From Chondrilla cf. caribensis (lineage: Eukaryota; Porifera; Demospongiae; Chondrillida; Chondrillidae), in the NCBI GenBank assembly GCA_964020155.1, contig OZ026550.1, positions 3,987,852 to 4,051,851 on the forward strand: DNA of 64,000 nucleotides, given 5' to 3'. The position numbers were made by a program, and so were the translations under genes. The notes under the pieces are model-generated. The model saw only the letters and a program-made list of their open reading frames with translations. It made no database searches and was not told the origin of the DNA. This document shows, piece by piece, positions 38,905-52,600 of the stretch; the stretch's first letter is position 1; every line of letters starts with the position of its first letter.

Positions 38905-40125
38905 AGCTATTGGTTCGCTGCATTGTGTTACATCCACGACAAATGCTACATTATTCGCTTCAATAATGGTTCTCCTGTATAATGTGTGAGGAGTTAGAAT
39001 GTCAGGCCTAGAGAGTCTGATATCATCAATGGAGGTTGGCAATATCAAGTATCAAGAGTACTAGTGATCATATCTTAATCCTACCATAGATAATAGAACT
39101 ACGTAACCGGGATTGGAAACTGATAATTTATATGCATTACATCCCGTAACATACTATATAAATATTCGATTACGTCACCACCAATGGCAAGAGGCTGATA
39201 GGTCGGTGAAGAGACAAACCCGAACAACCGGTTGTCGGAAAAATCGCCAGATGGTTAAAGCGAGCAACTTTGATAGCATAATTATACATGAGTGTACGTT
39301 AAAACAAGTATGAGCATGCTATCAAACATTTTAAAAACAGTTCGTTGATCTATAAGAAAAGAAAAACGTGTTAGCTAGCTAGTAAGAAAAAAATACAATG
39401 GGCTAAAATACAAATTACACACTTTCTTGAGCGGATAATGCTCACGAATCTTTATCCAAAAGATAGCCCTTAAAAAGCTACAGTGCCAGACGGAGAGATT
39501 TTCATTTAAAAATTCTTTTAAGGGAAGTTATAAATGGAAAAAAGACTCAAATGGGCCTTTTAGAGAGGATTTCATTGCCTCTGGTTCCGACACACTATCT
39601 CCATGAAGGTTACGGCTATTGCTTCGTACCACACACCATTCAAAAGTTCTTGTAGCACTGCAGTGCAAGACGGAGCCGCTTTTCTCAATTTCTACCGTAT
39701 ATACCCGTAAACCATCTGCGAACATAGACGATTCGTTCAAGATTGATTACATCTGCACAAATTGAAGTGAAAATAATATTAGTAGCTATTCTTCTACAGT
39801 ACATGCACAAAATTCACTAATATGGCATTTCTATATACAGTATTTACATTCTGAATCAATGCTATTATACTATACATGTACAAATGTACAAGTCTAATAA
39901 ATGACTGCACAACTTGAATTGAAATGTGTATTACATACTACTTGGATCAGCCAGATATTGATTATAATCTGGAGTACCTATGACCACACTGAGTTTCAAC
40001 TGAACCACCTACAGTGGAATAAGTGAGGTAGACTGTACTTCACTGACTTGCAGTGGGTGAGATTGAGAGGGACAGTCCTGTCATAGCTGAGACCTATATT
40101 TATTATAAATTTAGTGTTTTCTTAA
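38905..40125. other. Non-coding spacer
   Basis: 39965-40110 matches 16300-16445, the 3' part of the TRIM second-subfamily relic. 39100-39760 appears unique in this window and holds no recognisable gene. Confidence 0.55.
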
Positions 40126-40546
40126 TGTAACAATTTCGTGTTTCTTCAGGACATCAGCTGTTTTGTGCAGGCGGCGACACTCCTCACAGAATGGACCAGG
40201 TCAGTAAAGACATAATGTAACAGCCAATTGAGGAGATACGTGTTCAATGCAACAGAATATGAATGTATTTTCTTCGCGCGATTTACTTAAAATGGCCACT
40301 GGTGGACGTTTGGCCTGACTTTGAACCGTCAACAGGAACGTCAAATACTTCTTTATACTGTGGAACAAGACACTTTGTTCTTTTTATGGGTTTATCGCTG
40401 CATTCTTTCTTCTCGCAAACCTTCATAAAGTGTGAACAAGGAAGATAATAGAGGTTCCCTACTTGATCTCCACAACAAATGCAAAAAAATCAAAATTAAT
40501 CGTTCATTTGTAGAGGCTGACCTGTGGGCATGGAAAAGCTCCGCCA
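40126..40546 (-). pseudogene. Second-subfamily TRIM relic, heavily broken
   Basis: In several frames the minus strand shows YYLPCSH/KVCEKKEC-like RING remains, an intact-looking FDVPVDG segment and a B-box remnant (QLAVTLCLY.PGPFCEEC). The ATG is near 40546. Multiple frameshifts and stops; the 48 bp intron is missing. Confidence 0.6.
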
Positions 40547-41864
40547 TTTGCTGGATCTTGTTCCATTTGTCGACCACGCTAGCATCACGCTGCACTATAA
40601 TAGTCAGGGGATAATAACTATAGGTCTGTTAACTATATGCATGATTACCCGTGTTAACGCGATTACCTATGTTGTAACAGGAATTTGATATAGGATAGAC
40701 AATTATATATACAAAATTGAGTTAAGCATGCGCACACACTCTCAACCTTTGAATGACATAATAATCGTCAGGGAGCTAACTTAAAGGTCATTGGCACGTG
40801 ATAGCATTAATTTCAGGGCACAGTTCACCAGCCTCTGAGGCATTAGCGTTAGTGTGGATTATCGAGGCCGCCATGCACCGTCAGGTACACAATTCCCATA
40901 GGGAGGTATATCACAGGGCTTAATGACATGTCAAACTCAAATTGCACTATTGCTAGACCCATGCTAAGCAACCCTTGCAAAGAGGCTCAATGCTTGTATT
41001 GTGTTCGGCATTACCCAATCTTTCCCCCCATCACTCCACTTATTTGACCACTACTCATTTGTGGTTAGTGTGAACGGTACAGGATGCTCTTCCTTCCCAT
41101 GACACAAGGGTAACCATAATGTACAATCTGTTCATTATGTACCTCCAAAAGGGGGTACGGAGCTATAGATTCAAAGGGGCATACACACATGCACCAATAC
41201 TTAGCTATAGTATGTAGAAATATAGGTATGTACATATTTACATACATATAAGAGTATATATACATGCATAAATGCCTATACAATCTATATCCATAAATTT
41301 CACCAATGTCATAGCACTGGTGTATATTATAGGTATATATATCATTAATGACAGCAAGGCTAAATTCCAACTGTCTGTTTGTTCCAATTGCAATTTTCTA
41401 TCCATTTTGACCATGCATCCCTACATTGCTCCATGCATTATTACTATTTTCTTTATCATCGATAATCTTATAATACATTGATCCTTTTAAATTTCCAATT
41501 CACAACTCTTCAATGTATTCAAACTTGCATTTTGAACTACATCACATAAAGGACTGTGCAGCTTGTTATGATATTATTGTAACGAGTTGTTATGATGTTA
41601 TTTTTGTCATATGCGGTATATATTATCAAGCAAATTTTACACAATAATGTAACTTGTAATTAAAACATCATAATTATTATTATTTATAATATCAAATACA
41701 TTATTAGTATTTCATATAATTTATAATAATGCTCATATATTATTCTCTGTAAATGTAAAAGTAAAATATTTATGAGCAATTCTACATAAAATCACTACAT
41801 ACTAGTTACTAACAACATAAGGTATGTTAATGAAATGTCCCATTCTCCACTTGGAGATGGAGAG
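40547..41864. other. Non-coding spacer, 3' flank of TRIM copy 5
   Basis: Homologous to 12410-13080 and 27090-28380, without the LINE and microsatellite. I see no gene. Confidence 0.6.
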
Positions 41865-44045
41865 TTAGAGTTTGACAATCCTACTGTTACCACAATCAGC
41901 TACAAAAATATAGCCATTGTCATCAATAGCTATTCCAAAAGGAGATTTCAGTCCAACATCTCTTACTTCATATACACATTCTCCACTTGGTGTGAAGATG
42001 GAGAGTTTGTGAGCCTTCCGGGATGCTACTACTATATGGCCGTCTTTAGTGAGAGCTAGACCAGTTGGTGTTTTTAAGACTTTCTTTCCGAACTGTAGAA
42101 CAAAGCGGCCATCTTGTTGGAAGACTTGAACGCGATTGTTACCACGATCACTAACATACACTAAACCATCTCGAGCGATACAGATCTGCTCTGGACCGTT
42201 GAACTCTCCTGGCTGTGATCCTTTGGACCCAAAGGAGTACTGGAACTCTCCATCCTCACTGTACGCTATTATCTTATGACTATTATAGTCAGCTACAAAT
42301 AATAATCCTTTGTTATTAACTGCTAGTCCACTGGGTACGCCACATTTGTCTGATCCAAATTTTCTAACAAGCTCTCCATTTGGTGTGTACACTGCAATCT
42401 GTTTCCTGTAATCATTGACTGCTATGTTGCCATCACTGAGTTCAGTAACACCCTCGAAGTGGGATCCATGAATGTAGAATACATCATCTCTTACACCAAA
42501 GGTCTTCAATAATTTACTATTTTCATCAAAAATACAGATCTCTTTGTTCACTTTCTCTGTAGCTAACAAAGACCCACTCCTGGTGACTGACAGTGCTCGG
42601 AAGTCTCTCATCTTTTGAGGATCTCTGATTTCTTGTTTGATAGTGTTCAGATAACATATCTCCACCTTCACTGGACTGCCTTTAATGTGGTCACCATTCA
42701 AGGTTACAACCAGTTCAGACTGGTTAGATGGGACACACTTGAACTCCACCTGGTATGTACCATCTCCTTTGTCCTCCACTTGACCCGACACTGGAACTCC
42801 ACATGTAGTTGGAGTGAGGACTGCTCTCACATTCTCTCCTCCAAACACACACTGACTACCACTGTGGTCTCTAGTCACTACCTTGAAGCTAGGTGGCTTA
42901 CTCCAAGGACGACATACCACAGTGTTGTTGGCTACGTCCAGTCCTTCCGTGGTACAGTTTGGAGGATGAGCTCCCAAGGACACATGACCCATTGTGGACA
43001 AGACCTTCTCTACATCATCTTTCTTCTCGTCTACAAAGTGGATACTGGAACTGGAAGGAGGGGGCGGGGGGATGGGTGTGGATGTCAATGTGGACATTCT
43101 CTGGACCATCACTCTACGAACAGACAACTGTTCTCTTGTTGTACCATTGTGGATGATATCCTCAGATGTTGTCTTGAACTGCCCTAGCTGATTCATTTGG
43201 TGTTGGAGAACTTTCCTGTATTCTTCTAGCTCATTTCTTCTCTTCTTCGCACCTTCTTCCACTTCAGCAACAAGGACAGCACAGCGATTGGTGACAGCTT
43301 TCAATATGTCGTTTTTCAGTGCAGCAATATTTTGTTTACAACCATTTTCTTGTTCATAAATTCTGACAAGTTGGTTGTCGACATCTTGTAGGGAGGTGGC
43401 CATTTTCTCCATTCTCTTATCGGCTGATTTGATGCACTGAACAAAAGGCTGTTTGTTCGTCTTACCAACTTCTTCATCAACAAACACCACCCTGTGTGAC
43501 TGGTGAGGACCCACAACTGGACATACCGCACAGATCACTTCCTCACAGTCTTGACAGTAGAGCTCTAATTCCTTCTTGTGAGTGGAGCAGAGAGGAGACT
43601 TTCCAAGGTCAACGGAACCTGTTTTCTGCACTTCTTCTAATGGAACGATTTTGTGCTTCTTCAGCAACGCCACAGTTTGATGAACACTGTGACACTCTTC
43701 ACAGAGTGGACCAGGACAATCAGAACAATATGCTATAGCTAACTGAGGAGATTCGTGTTCGGCGTAACAGAAAGTACCTTCTTCTTCGCGCGCTCTACTG
43801 GTGACTTTCCTTTTAGCGAACGAGTGACTCGAAAAACCGTCAACAGGAACGTCGAATACTTCTTCGCACTGTGAACAAGATATTTTGCTTTTCATCAGTT
43901 TTTCGCGGCATTCTTTCTCCTCACAAACGCTCACAGAGTGTAAACAGGGAAGGCACAGCAGTTTATCGACTTTGTCTCCACAAAATACGCAAGAGGAATC
44001 CAAATCTTTGGCTACAAAGGGCGAATCAACGGGAAGCTCCACCAT
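41865..44045 (-). CDS. TRIM-NHL protein, copy 5 (intact, 726 aa)
   Basis: Single exon with the start at 44045 (MVELPVDSPF). RING Cys/His positions are as in copy 3, then B-box 1 (CYAEHESPQLAIAYCSDC), B-box 2 (HKKELELYCQDCEEVICAVC), coiled coil, a proline stretch before the filamin repeat (TPIPPPPPSSSS), the filamin repeat, and six NHL blades. It is five residues longer than copy 3 because of an FYIHGSHF-type insert between blades 1 and 2, shared with copy 2. Blade loops are VADYNSHK, VSDRGNNR and VASRKAHK. The Rel-like motif seen upstream of copies 1, 3 and 4 is degraded here (AATAAAATATCCC), so regulation may differ. Confidence 0.93.
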   Translation of the reverse strand: MVELPVDSPFVAKDLDSSCVFCGDKVDKLLCLPCLHSVSVCEEKECREKLMKSKISCSQCEEVFDVPVDGFSSHSFAKRKVTSRAREEEGTFCYAEHESPQLAIAYCSDCPGPLCEECHSVHQTVALLKKHKIVPLEEVQKTGSVDLGKSPLCSTHKKELELYCQDCEEVICAVCPVVGPHQSHRVVFVDEEVGKTNKQPFVQCIKSADKRMEKMATSLQDVDNQLVRIYEQENGCKQNIAALKNDILKAVTNRCAVLVAEVEEGAKKRRNELEEYRKVLQHQMNQLGQFKTTSEDIIHNGTTREQLSVRRVMVQRMSTLTSTPIPPPPPSSSSIHFVDEKKDDVEKVLSTMGHVSLGAHPPNCTTEGLDVANNTVVCRPWSKPPSFKVVTRDHSGSQCVFGGENVRAVLTPTTCGVPVSGQVEDKGDGTYQVEFKCVPSNQSELVVTLNGDHIKGSPVKVEICYLNTIKQEIRDPQKMRDFRALSVTRSGSLLATEKVNKEICIFDENSKLLKTFGVRDDVFYIHGSHFEGVTELSDGNIAVNDYRKQIAVYTPNGELVRKFGSDKCGVPSGLAVNNKGLLFVADYNSHKIIAYSEDGEFQYSFGSKGSQPGEFNGPEQICIARDGLVYVSDRGNNRVQVFQQDGRFVLQFGKKVLKTPTGLALTKDGHIVVASRKAHKLSIFTPSGECVYEVRDVGLKSPFGIAIDDNGYIFVADCGNSRIVKL

Positions 44046-45004
44046 TTTCAGGTAGCGTTCAAGGCACGTAGTGTCATCTCAGCCAATAAAATATCCCAGT
44101 TATTCATTCTCTGCATTGTGTTAACAAATGGAACGCACGTGCATACATCTAATACTAACGCTACATTATGCTCTTCAATAATGGTTCTCCTGTATAATGT
44201 ATGAGGAGTTAGAATGTCAGGCCCAGGGGCGAGAGCCTGATATCATCAATGGAGGTTGACAATATCAGCTATCAAGAGGGATCATAATATCAATCCAACG
44301 TACCAGTGACTTGTACAGGTACATACACATATGTACACATCATCGTATACATACACCACTTGCTGACTAGATGGACAAGTTTGTATACAACAATCTTTTA
44401 ATTATTTTGCTCATTCATTTTATTAATGATTAATTTTTATAGTACAAAAGTAATCATTATTTGTATAGGGCATTAGTGCAGTATAAACATTATACACCTA
44501 TTGTTCATAAGCACACAAACACATACAAATCAATTACAACTCCAAAAATAAGTGAAATACTTTATTTACATTCAGTGTTAATTATGACATACACGTACAT
44601 ATGTACTATTCGGATGTGCAAGATATTGATAATAATGATTAATTTATCAAGATCATTCATGGACACACTGAGTTTCAACAGAACCACCTGTGGTGGAATA
44701 AGTGAGGTAGACTGTACTTCATTGACTTGCAGTGGGTGAGATTGAGAGGGACAGTCCTGTCATAGCTGAGAACTAAATTTAGAGCGTTCTCTAATGAAAC
44801 CATTTCGTGTCTCTTCGCGCTGCACTATAATCAAGGGATAATCCGGCAACGACTGACGGTATAACAAGTTGTATGTGCCTATATACGTATGTTAACGATG
44901 AACATGATCACCCAAGTACAAGTAAAATGCTTTGTTATTGAGAAATTGAGATAGAATAGACAATAATATGCAACATCCAGTTCTACAAGGAAAAAACCAT
45001 GAAA
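44046..45004. other. Non-coding spacer upstream of TRIM copy 5
   Basis: 44265-44650 matches 15764-16180. 44650-44790 matches the TRIM relic part at 16300-16445. I see no intact gene. Confidence 0.6.
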
Positions 45005-45490
45005 CCATTTCGTGATTCTTCAGGACATCAGCTGTTCTGTGCAGGCCGTGACACTCCTCACAGAGTAGACTAGGACAATAAAGACAGAATGTAACAGACA
45101 ACTGAGGAGATTCGTGTTCAACGCAACACAATTCGAATGTATCTTCTTCTTCGCGCGATTTACTTGAGATGAACTCACTTTTGGCGGAGGATTCGCCCTC
45201 AGCATAAACTTCGAATTCTAAATTGCCTGCAAATAACTAGAATAAGATCATCTTTATTGATATTTTGTTATAATTAATACTTCTTCAGTGTTCTTTACAC
45301 TGCGAACAAGACACTTTGTTCTTTGTGGGTTTATCGCGGCATTCTTTCTTCTCGCAAACCTTCATTGAGTGTGAACAAGGAAGATAATACAGTTCTTTAA
45401 CGTTGTCTCCACAAGAAACACAAGAAAAGTCCAAATCGTTCCTTGCTAGAGGCTGCCCAGCTGCCCCATGGACATGGAAAGTTCAGCCAT
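45005..45490 (-). pseudogene. Second-subfamily TRIM relic with intron (B2)
   Basis: Exon 1 has the RING (FSCVSCGDNVKELYYLPCS); exon 2 has the LEFEVYAEGESSAKSEFISS and B-box pieces (CCVEHESPQLSVTFCLYCP). Between them lies an intron-like segment near 45235-45285, as at 16674-16721. The ATG at 45490 runs into a stop (TAG) after ~13 codons, out of frame with the RING. Sister of 16300-16926. Confidence 0.7.
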
Positions 45491-45618
45491 TTTGTGGATC
45501 TTGTTCCGAGCCTCGACACGTTAATATGCATATGACGCTGCACTAGTCAAGGGATAATCCGGCAATGACTGACGGTATAACAAGTTGTATGTGCCTATAT
45601 ACGTAAGTTAACGATGTA

Positions 45619-46725
45619 GGGTGTGGCATCGAATTCCGGACGTCATGATAAACCGGACGCTCGATCTCGGCGATTGAGGTAGCTACAACCTTCAAATTTA
45701 CACCATCGGACAAGCACACGAATTGAACTAGGTATACCATGTTAGGGATGCACAGGCCGCTTTTCACAAAAGTTATTCCAAGAACAAAAAACTTCCGAAA
45801 TAATATTATTCCGGACGGAGGTCATGTAATTCCGGACAGTGGCTGGTACGCGTGAAAGAGAAGGTTCCTGTCAACTTTTATTGGATTACCTGATAGACAC
45901 ATTCAAGAGCTTCTTACACTGTAATCTTGGAAAAGAATCTCTTTACGGTTATGAAGAATGGTCCCTCTACACGAATGCGCTAGATGCATCATATTCCGGA
46001 CACTTTTTACAGTAAAAAGTCGATGTGATTCATCGAAAATGACCACAACGGTCAGAAAACAGTAGTTTCTCTAAGAATTGGATGATGAGCATCATAAAAT
46101 TCTTAGAGAATACATAATCCAGGGAAATTATCGACTTTGGTACCGGAAATGTACAACGTTATTAAGTTTCGGCCCGTTTTTAATAACGTTGTACATTTCC
46201 GGTACCAAAGTCGATAATTTCCCTGGATTATGTATTCTCTAAGAATTTTAAGATGTTCATCATCCAATTCTAGAGAAACTACTGTTTTTTGACCGTTGTG
46301 GTCATTTTCGATGAATCACATCGACTTTTTACTGTAAAAAGTGTCCGGAATATGATGCCTCTAGCGCATTCGTGTAGAGGGACCATTCTTCTTAACCGTA
46401 AAGAGATTCTTTTCGAAGACTACAGTGTAAGAAGTTCTTGAATGTGTCTATCAGGTAATCCAATAAAAGTTGACAGGAACCTTCTCTTTCACGCGTACCA
46501 GCCACTGTCCGGAATTACATGACCTCCGTCCGGAATAATATTATTTCGGAAGTTTTTTGTTCTTGGAATAACTTTTGTGAAAAGCGGCCTGTGCATCCCT
46601 AACATGGTATACCTAGTTCAATTCGTGTGCTTGTCCGATGGTGTAAATTTGAAGGTTGTAGCTACCTCAATCGCCGAGATCGAGCGTCCGGTTTATCATG
46701 ACGTCCGGAATTCGATGCCACACCC
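45619..46725. mobile_element. 1.1 kb near-perfect palindromic (foldback) element
   Basis: The left arm 45619-46165 (547 bp) and right arm 46180-46725 (546 bp) are almost exact reverse complements around a 14 bp loop. A few mismatches are visible, such as GGTTATGAAG against GGTTAAGAAG. The ends are GGGTGTGGCATCGAATTCC, inverted. TA flanks both sides (45617-45618, 46726-46727), and the sister spacer near 17045 has the empty site GATGTACATAATTACCC. No transposase is encoded. A TA target suggests Tc1/mariner-like mobilisation (inference). CCGGA is strongly repeated in it. Confidence 0.93.
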
Positions 46726-46727
46726 TA

Positions 46728-47693
46728 CATGATTACCCAAGTACAAGTACAATGCTATGCTATACCAGGAAATTGAGATAGAATAGGCAATAATATTAAT
46801 ATCCAACATCCAGTTCTATAATTAAGGGAAAAAGGGATAATTCTGATTCTGACACAATTCTGGTAGTTCGGGATTAAACAGTTCATAATGCTAGCCCTTA
46901 GAACTAGAAGACAACTACAGTGTTCCACTGGTGGTGATCACTCTCAGTCATTATACAACATACCTGACAGTGAACATATGCTGGTTAGTCACCAGTGATC
47001 AATGGGAAATACCTCATTGTACCTCATGCCATACATGGAGGTTGCATGGATGAGAGTCTGTATATAATATGCAAGCTTGAGATTGAATGCTGCTGAAGAT
47101 TGAGGGCTGTGTGCATGCGTGTGGATTACATGATATTATGTGCAGACTCGAGTACAACCAATTACAATAATAATAATTAATAATGTTATTATATACTATC
47201 ATGATCATAGAATGTACATACACACGTATAATACAGAACCTACAAATTATGTCACTATAGCTATTGTGAACACATAGCACTACGTGTGTGTACACAGCAG
47301 AGTTCAGAATGAGATTAACTAGAAAGGTCCAGAGGTCTCCTTCCTGGGAGTTCAGGTATACATGCAACAACACTTCACTTGTGATTACGACAATCGTTAA
47401 GAATAGGAACTACTTATAAACGCACGTACATGATTGTGTAGATTAGGTAATGCAGGGTACAGAGGTACATGCCACTAATAAGAAGTTTGAAAACAGACAA
47501 ACGTACTAACCAATGCATGTGTCTACATGTGTGCCAGTGGGCATGCTTGCAATATAATTACAAGTTGTGTGCAGTGTTGTACTAGTTACAACAGTAATGC
47601 ATGTTATAATAATAATAATATTAATATTCAATAGTATAACATGTTCTACACAAAGTCTATAGACTCTCATGACAATCCCCTAAATTTGCTGAC
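46728..47693. other. Duplicated non-coding spacer (B2, part 1)
   Basis: Homologous to 30720-31966. I see no gene. Confidence 0.65.
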
Positions 47694-49680
<1,987 letters not shown>

Positions 49681-52600
49681 GACGTCCACTGACCTGGAGG
49701 AACAGAAGACAGTGCAATGACACTCACTGTAGCTATTTCAATATACGCACGTACGTATGTATACACTCATGTACGTACATAAGTGTATGCATACATGTAC
49801 GTACAAATAATATTACGAAGCATAATAATAATATGCTATTCCCTCATAAAGGTGTACATACATGTACAATTAGTGTGCTCAGATCTGGAAGGTGACTGGT
49901 TATTGAAATAGGTGAGGACACAATTATTACATACACATGTACGTACATTTATACCTACGTACTTATCTTAGGTTGTATAGGTACATACACTATATATGAG
50001 AAATGTACGCACATACGTATGTACATACATATGTACTGCTCATGTGGTATAGCAGGTGCAATTTGGCAAGGCAATCCTTCGATTACACATGAGGAGGTGT
50101 GACAACACACAGCTTCCATTCTACCTTCTGAGGCTTGAGTACATCACTGCTCGGCACCAGTGACAAGGTCAGTGGTGATGGTGGAGTGTCAAGACTCATC
50201 CAGGAAACCACTGAGAATCAGGGTCCCCACAATCACTTAATGTTAGTTGAACAGTACATAGGTGCTGTATATACGTACGTACATGCAACTTGTTCAATAA
50301 GTCCCCTGGTTGGCACATACTCCTGGTTAGTAGATACATACACTTCACTCAGTCCCTAGCTCATGTGCACTATGTACGTACGTACATAAACCAGTACTGA
50401 TAGTAAGAATATCTGATAAGAAGTACAGACTATGGTGCACCCTTCACGGTACGTACTCACTTTGCAGGTCAGACTGTACATGTAAGTATGAATATATTAT
50501 TCAGACAGTAGGACAAGAATAAGAATTACGTATGTGTGCACGTACATATCTACCAACTGTAAAAACACTGATAAATTACATATGTAACTTTGCAGACTAT
50601 ATTGTTCAGCTGTTTACACTGCCCATACAAACTACATGTGGTGTATTGTCGACAATGTTCAAACTACGTTTACGTATTCACATACGTATGTACACAGTAG
50701 GTACACATGTACGTACATGTAATGTACTTATATAAATATATATAGTAATGAACCTTACATTATTATGTACAAACAGCACATATGTATGTACATGCAATGA
50801 ATAACTGTATGTACGTATTTACATTTGTACGTATGTTTGTGTGAATGGTGTGTCTTCAAGTAATTTAACGTTAGTCTCAATTGTATCAATGTTTCAATTG
50901 TATTCATATCATATTTCAATAAAAACACAAAATAACGACATACACTGAAACTGAACACTACACTAAAGATATACGTATGTAATCACTCACACACATACAT
51001 ACATATGTATGCACGTACGTACGTACATGTGGAACGTTGTACCAGAAAATCATTAGTAACATTTCAAACATCATCAACTTGAGGTCCACTCCTCTATCCT
51101 CACACGTCTGTGGGCATTCACATTCAGAATGAATGACATTCAACACAAGTACATATTGTACGTACATGCATACATACATGTGTACGTGCACATGTACACA
51201 TTGAAGAAATAGACATGAAGGAAAGTTGAAACACATAATAAGAACAGTATGTATGTACGTACATACATACGTACATATATACGTGAGTATACAATAATTG
51301 CTATTAAAGTTTGGGCTAAATCCAAGAGCTGCATACATGACAGCTTGGTATTCAGATTGCTCTTGGGAGGGAGCTGCTTTCAGCATTGGATCATATCATG
51401 AACTGACAAATATTTTTGATATAAGACACCCATATGTTCTGTGAACTATGTATACTAGTACATCTTTACAAAACACCCCTATCTGTATTTGATCACTACA
51501 CATAGCCATTGCCACGTACAGAACACCCATAGTACATTCCTTTCACTCCATCATGCACCGCATATGAACATAACTACACAGACATATGCAGGGAGCATAA
51601 GTATATACTACATATGTACACATTAAGGTTGAGTTGGAATGTATGGAAGTACGTATATGTAACATCTTATATTATATTATTATCTTCATGTACGTACATG
51701 CAGTCTGGTTGTGTTGTGGACATGAGGCATCTGCTTGCACACACACACACAATATCGATATATCCTACTCTTCACAATCACATACGTACATAAGTAACAT
51801 TGGTAAGTTGAAAACAGATCAGAAAGATCATAAACACAACAGAGAAGCCCAAAGAGAGGGCATGGAAGTCTAGTGAAAATGTATGCAAGTGTACACACAT
51901 ACGTATACAGTATATTATGTAATGCACGGACATACGTACGTACTGTATAGTAGAGGTCCCATTTTCCAACTCAAATTATCACATATACGCATGTACGTAA
52001 TGGTACATACGTAAGTGAAAAAGAACCATTTAGGCATGTCAAGTATGCATGTATGTTCATGAATGGTTATCAATAGGAACTATGTATGTACGTAAATACG
52101 TACATACCCCAGTAGGGTCAATAGTAGGTGGAATGTGAAGAAAAGTGCATTGTTCTGCATCATCATTCATCAATATTAGATTATCTCATCAGAGCAGAAT
52201 TGATGAGGTCATAGAAATGCTACCCGAGGTACTATGTGTAAGTGCTACAAAGTGGGGTGGAGAGGGCTACTGTGTTACCTGTCAGACTTGGACCTGGACA
52301 CTTTCAGTCCAGAAAAATGGGGCTACACCTTCCAGTTCCTAATACATATGCTTGTATGTACGTACATACTTAATAGGAACTGAAACGTGTACGAACGTGC
52401 ATGCATGCATTTGTCAAATGTGATAAAAGTACGTATGTACTTCAATGTACAAACGCACCTATGTATGTACATATGTACATATGTATGTACATTTGGACAT
52501 ACGTACGTACGTACATAAATAATGCAAAAGCTTACAACATGCGTACGCATGTACATACAGTGTGCACAGTACAACCATACTGTATAATTGTATGTACAAA

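Noticed and set aside
39528..39740. 70-codon minus-strand frame in unique DNA between copies 4 and 5
   Set aside because: No homologue inside the window and no domain; not enough to call a gene.
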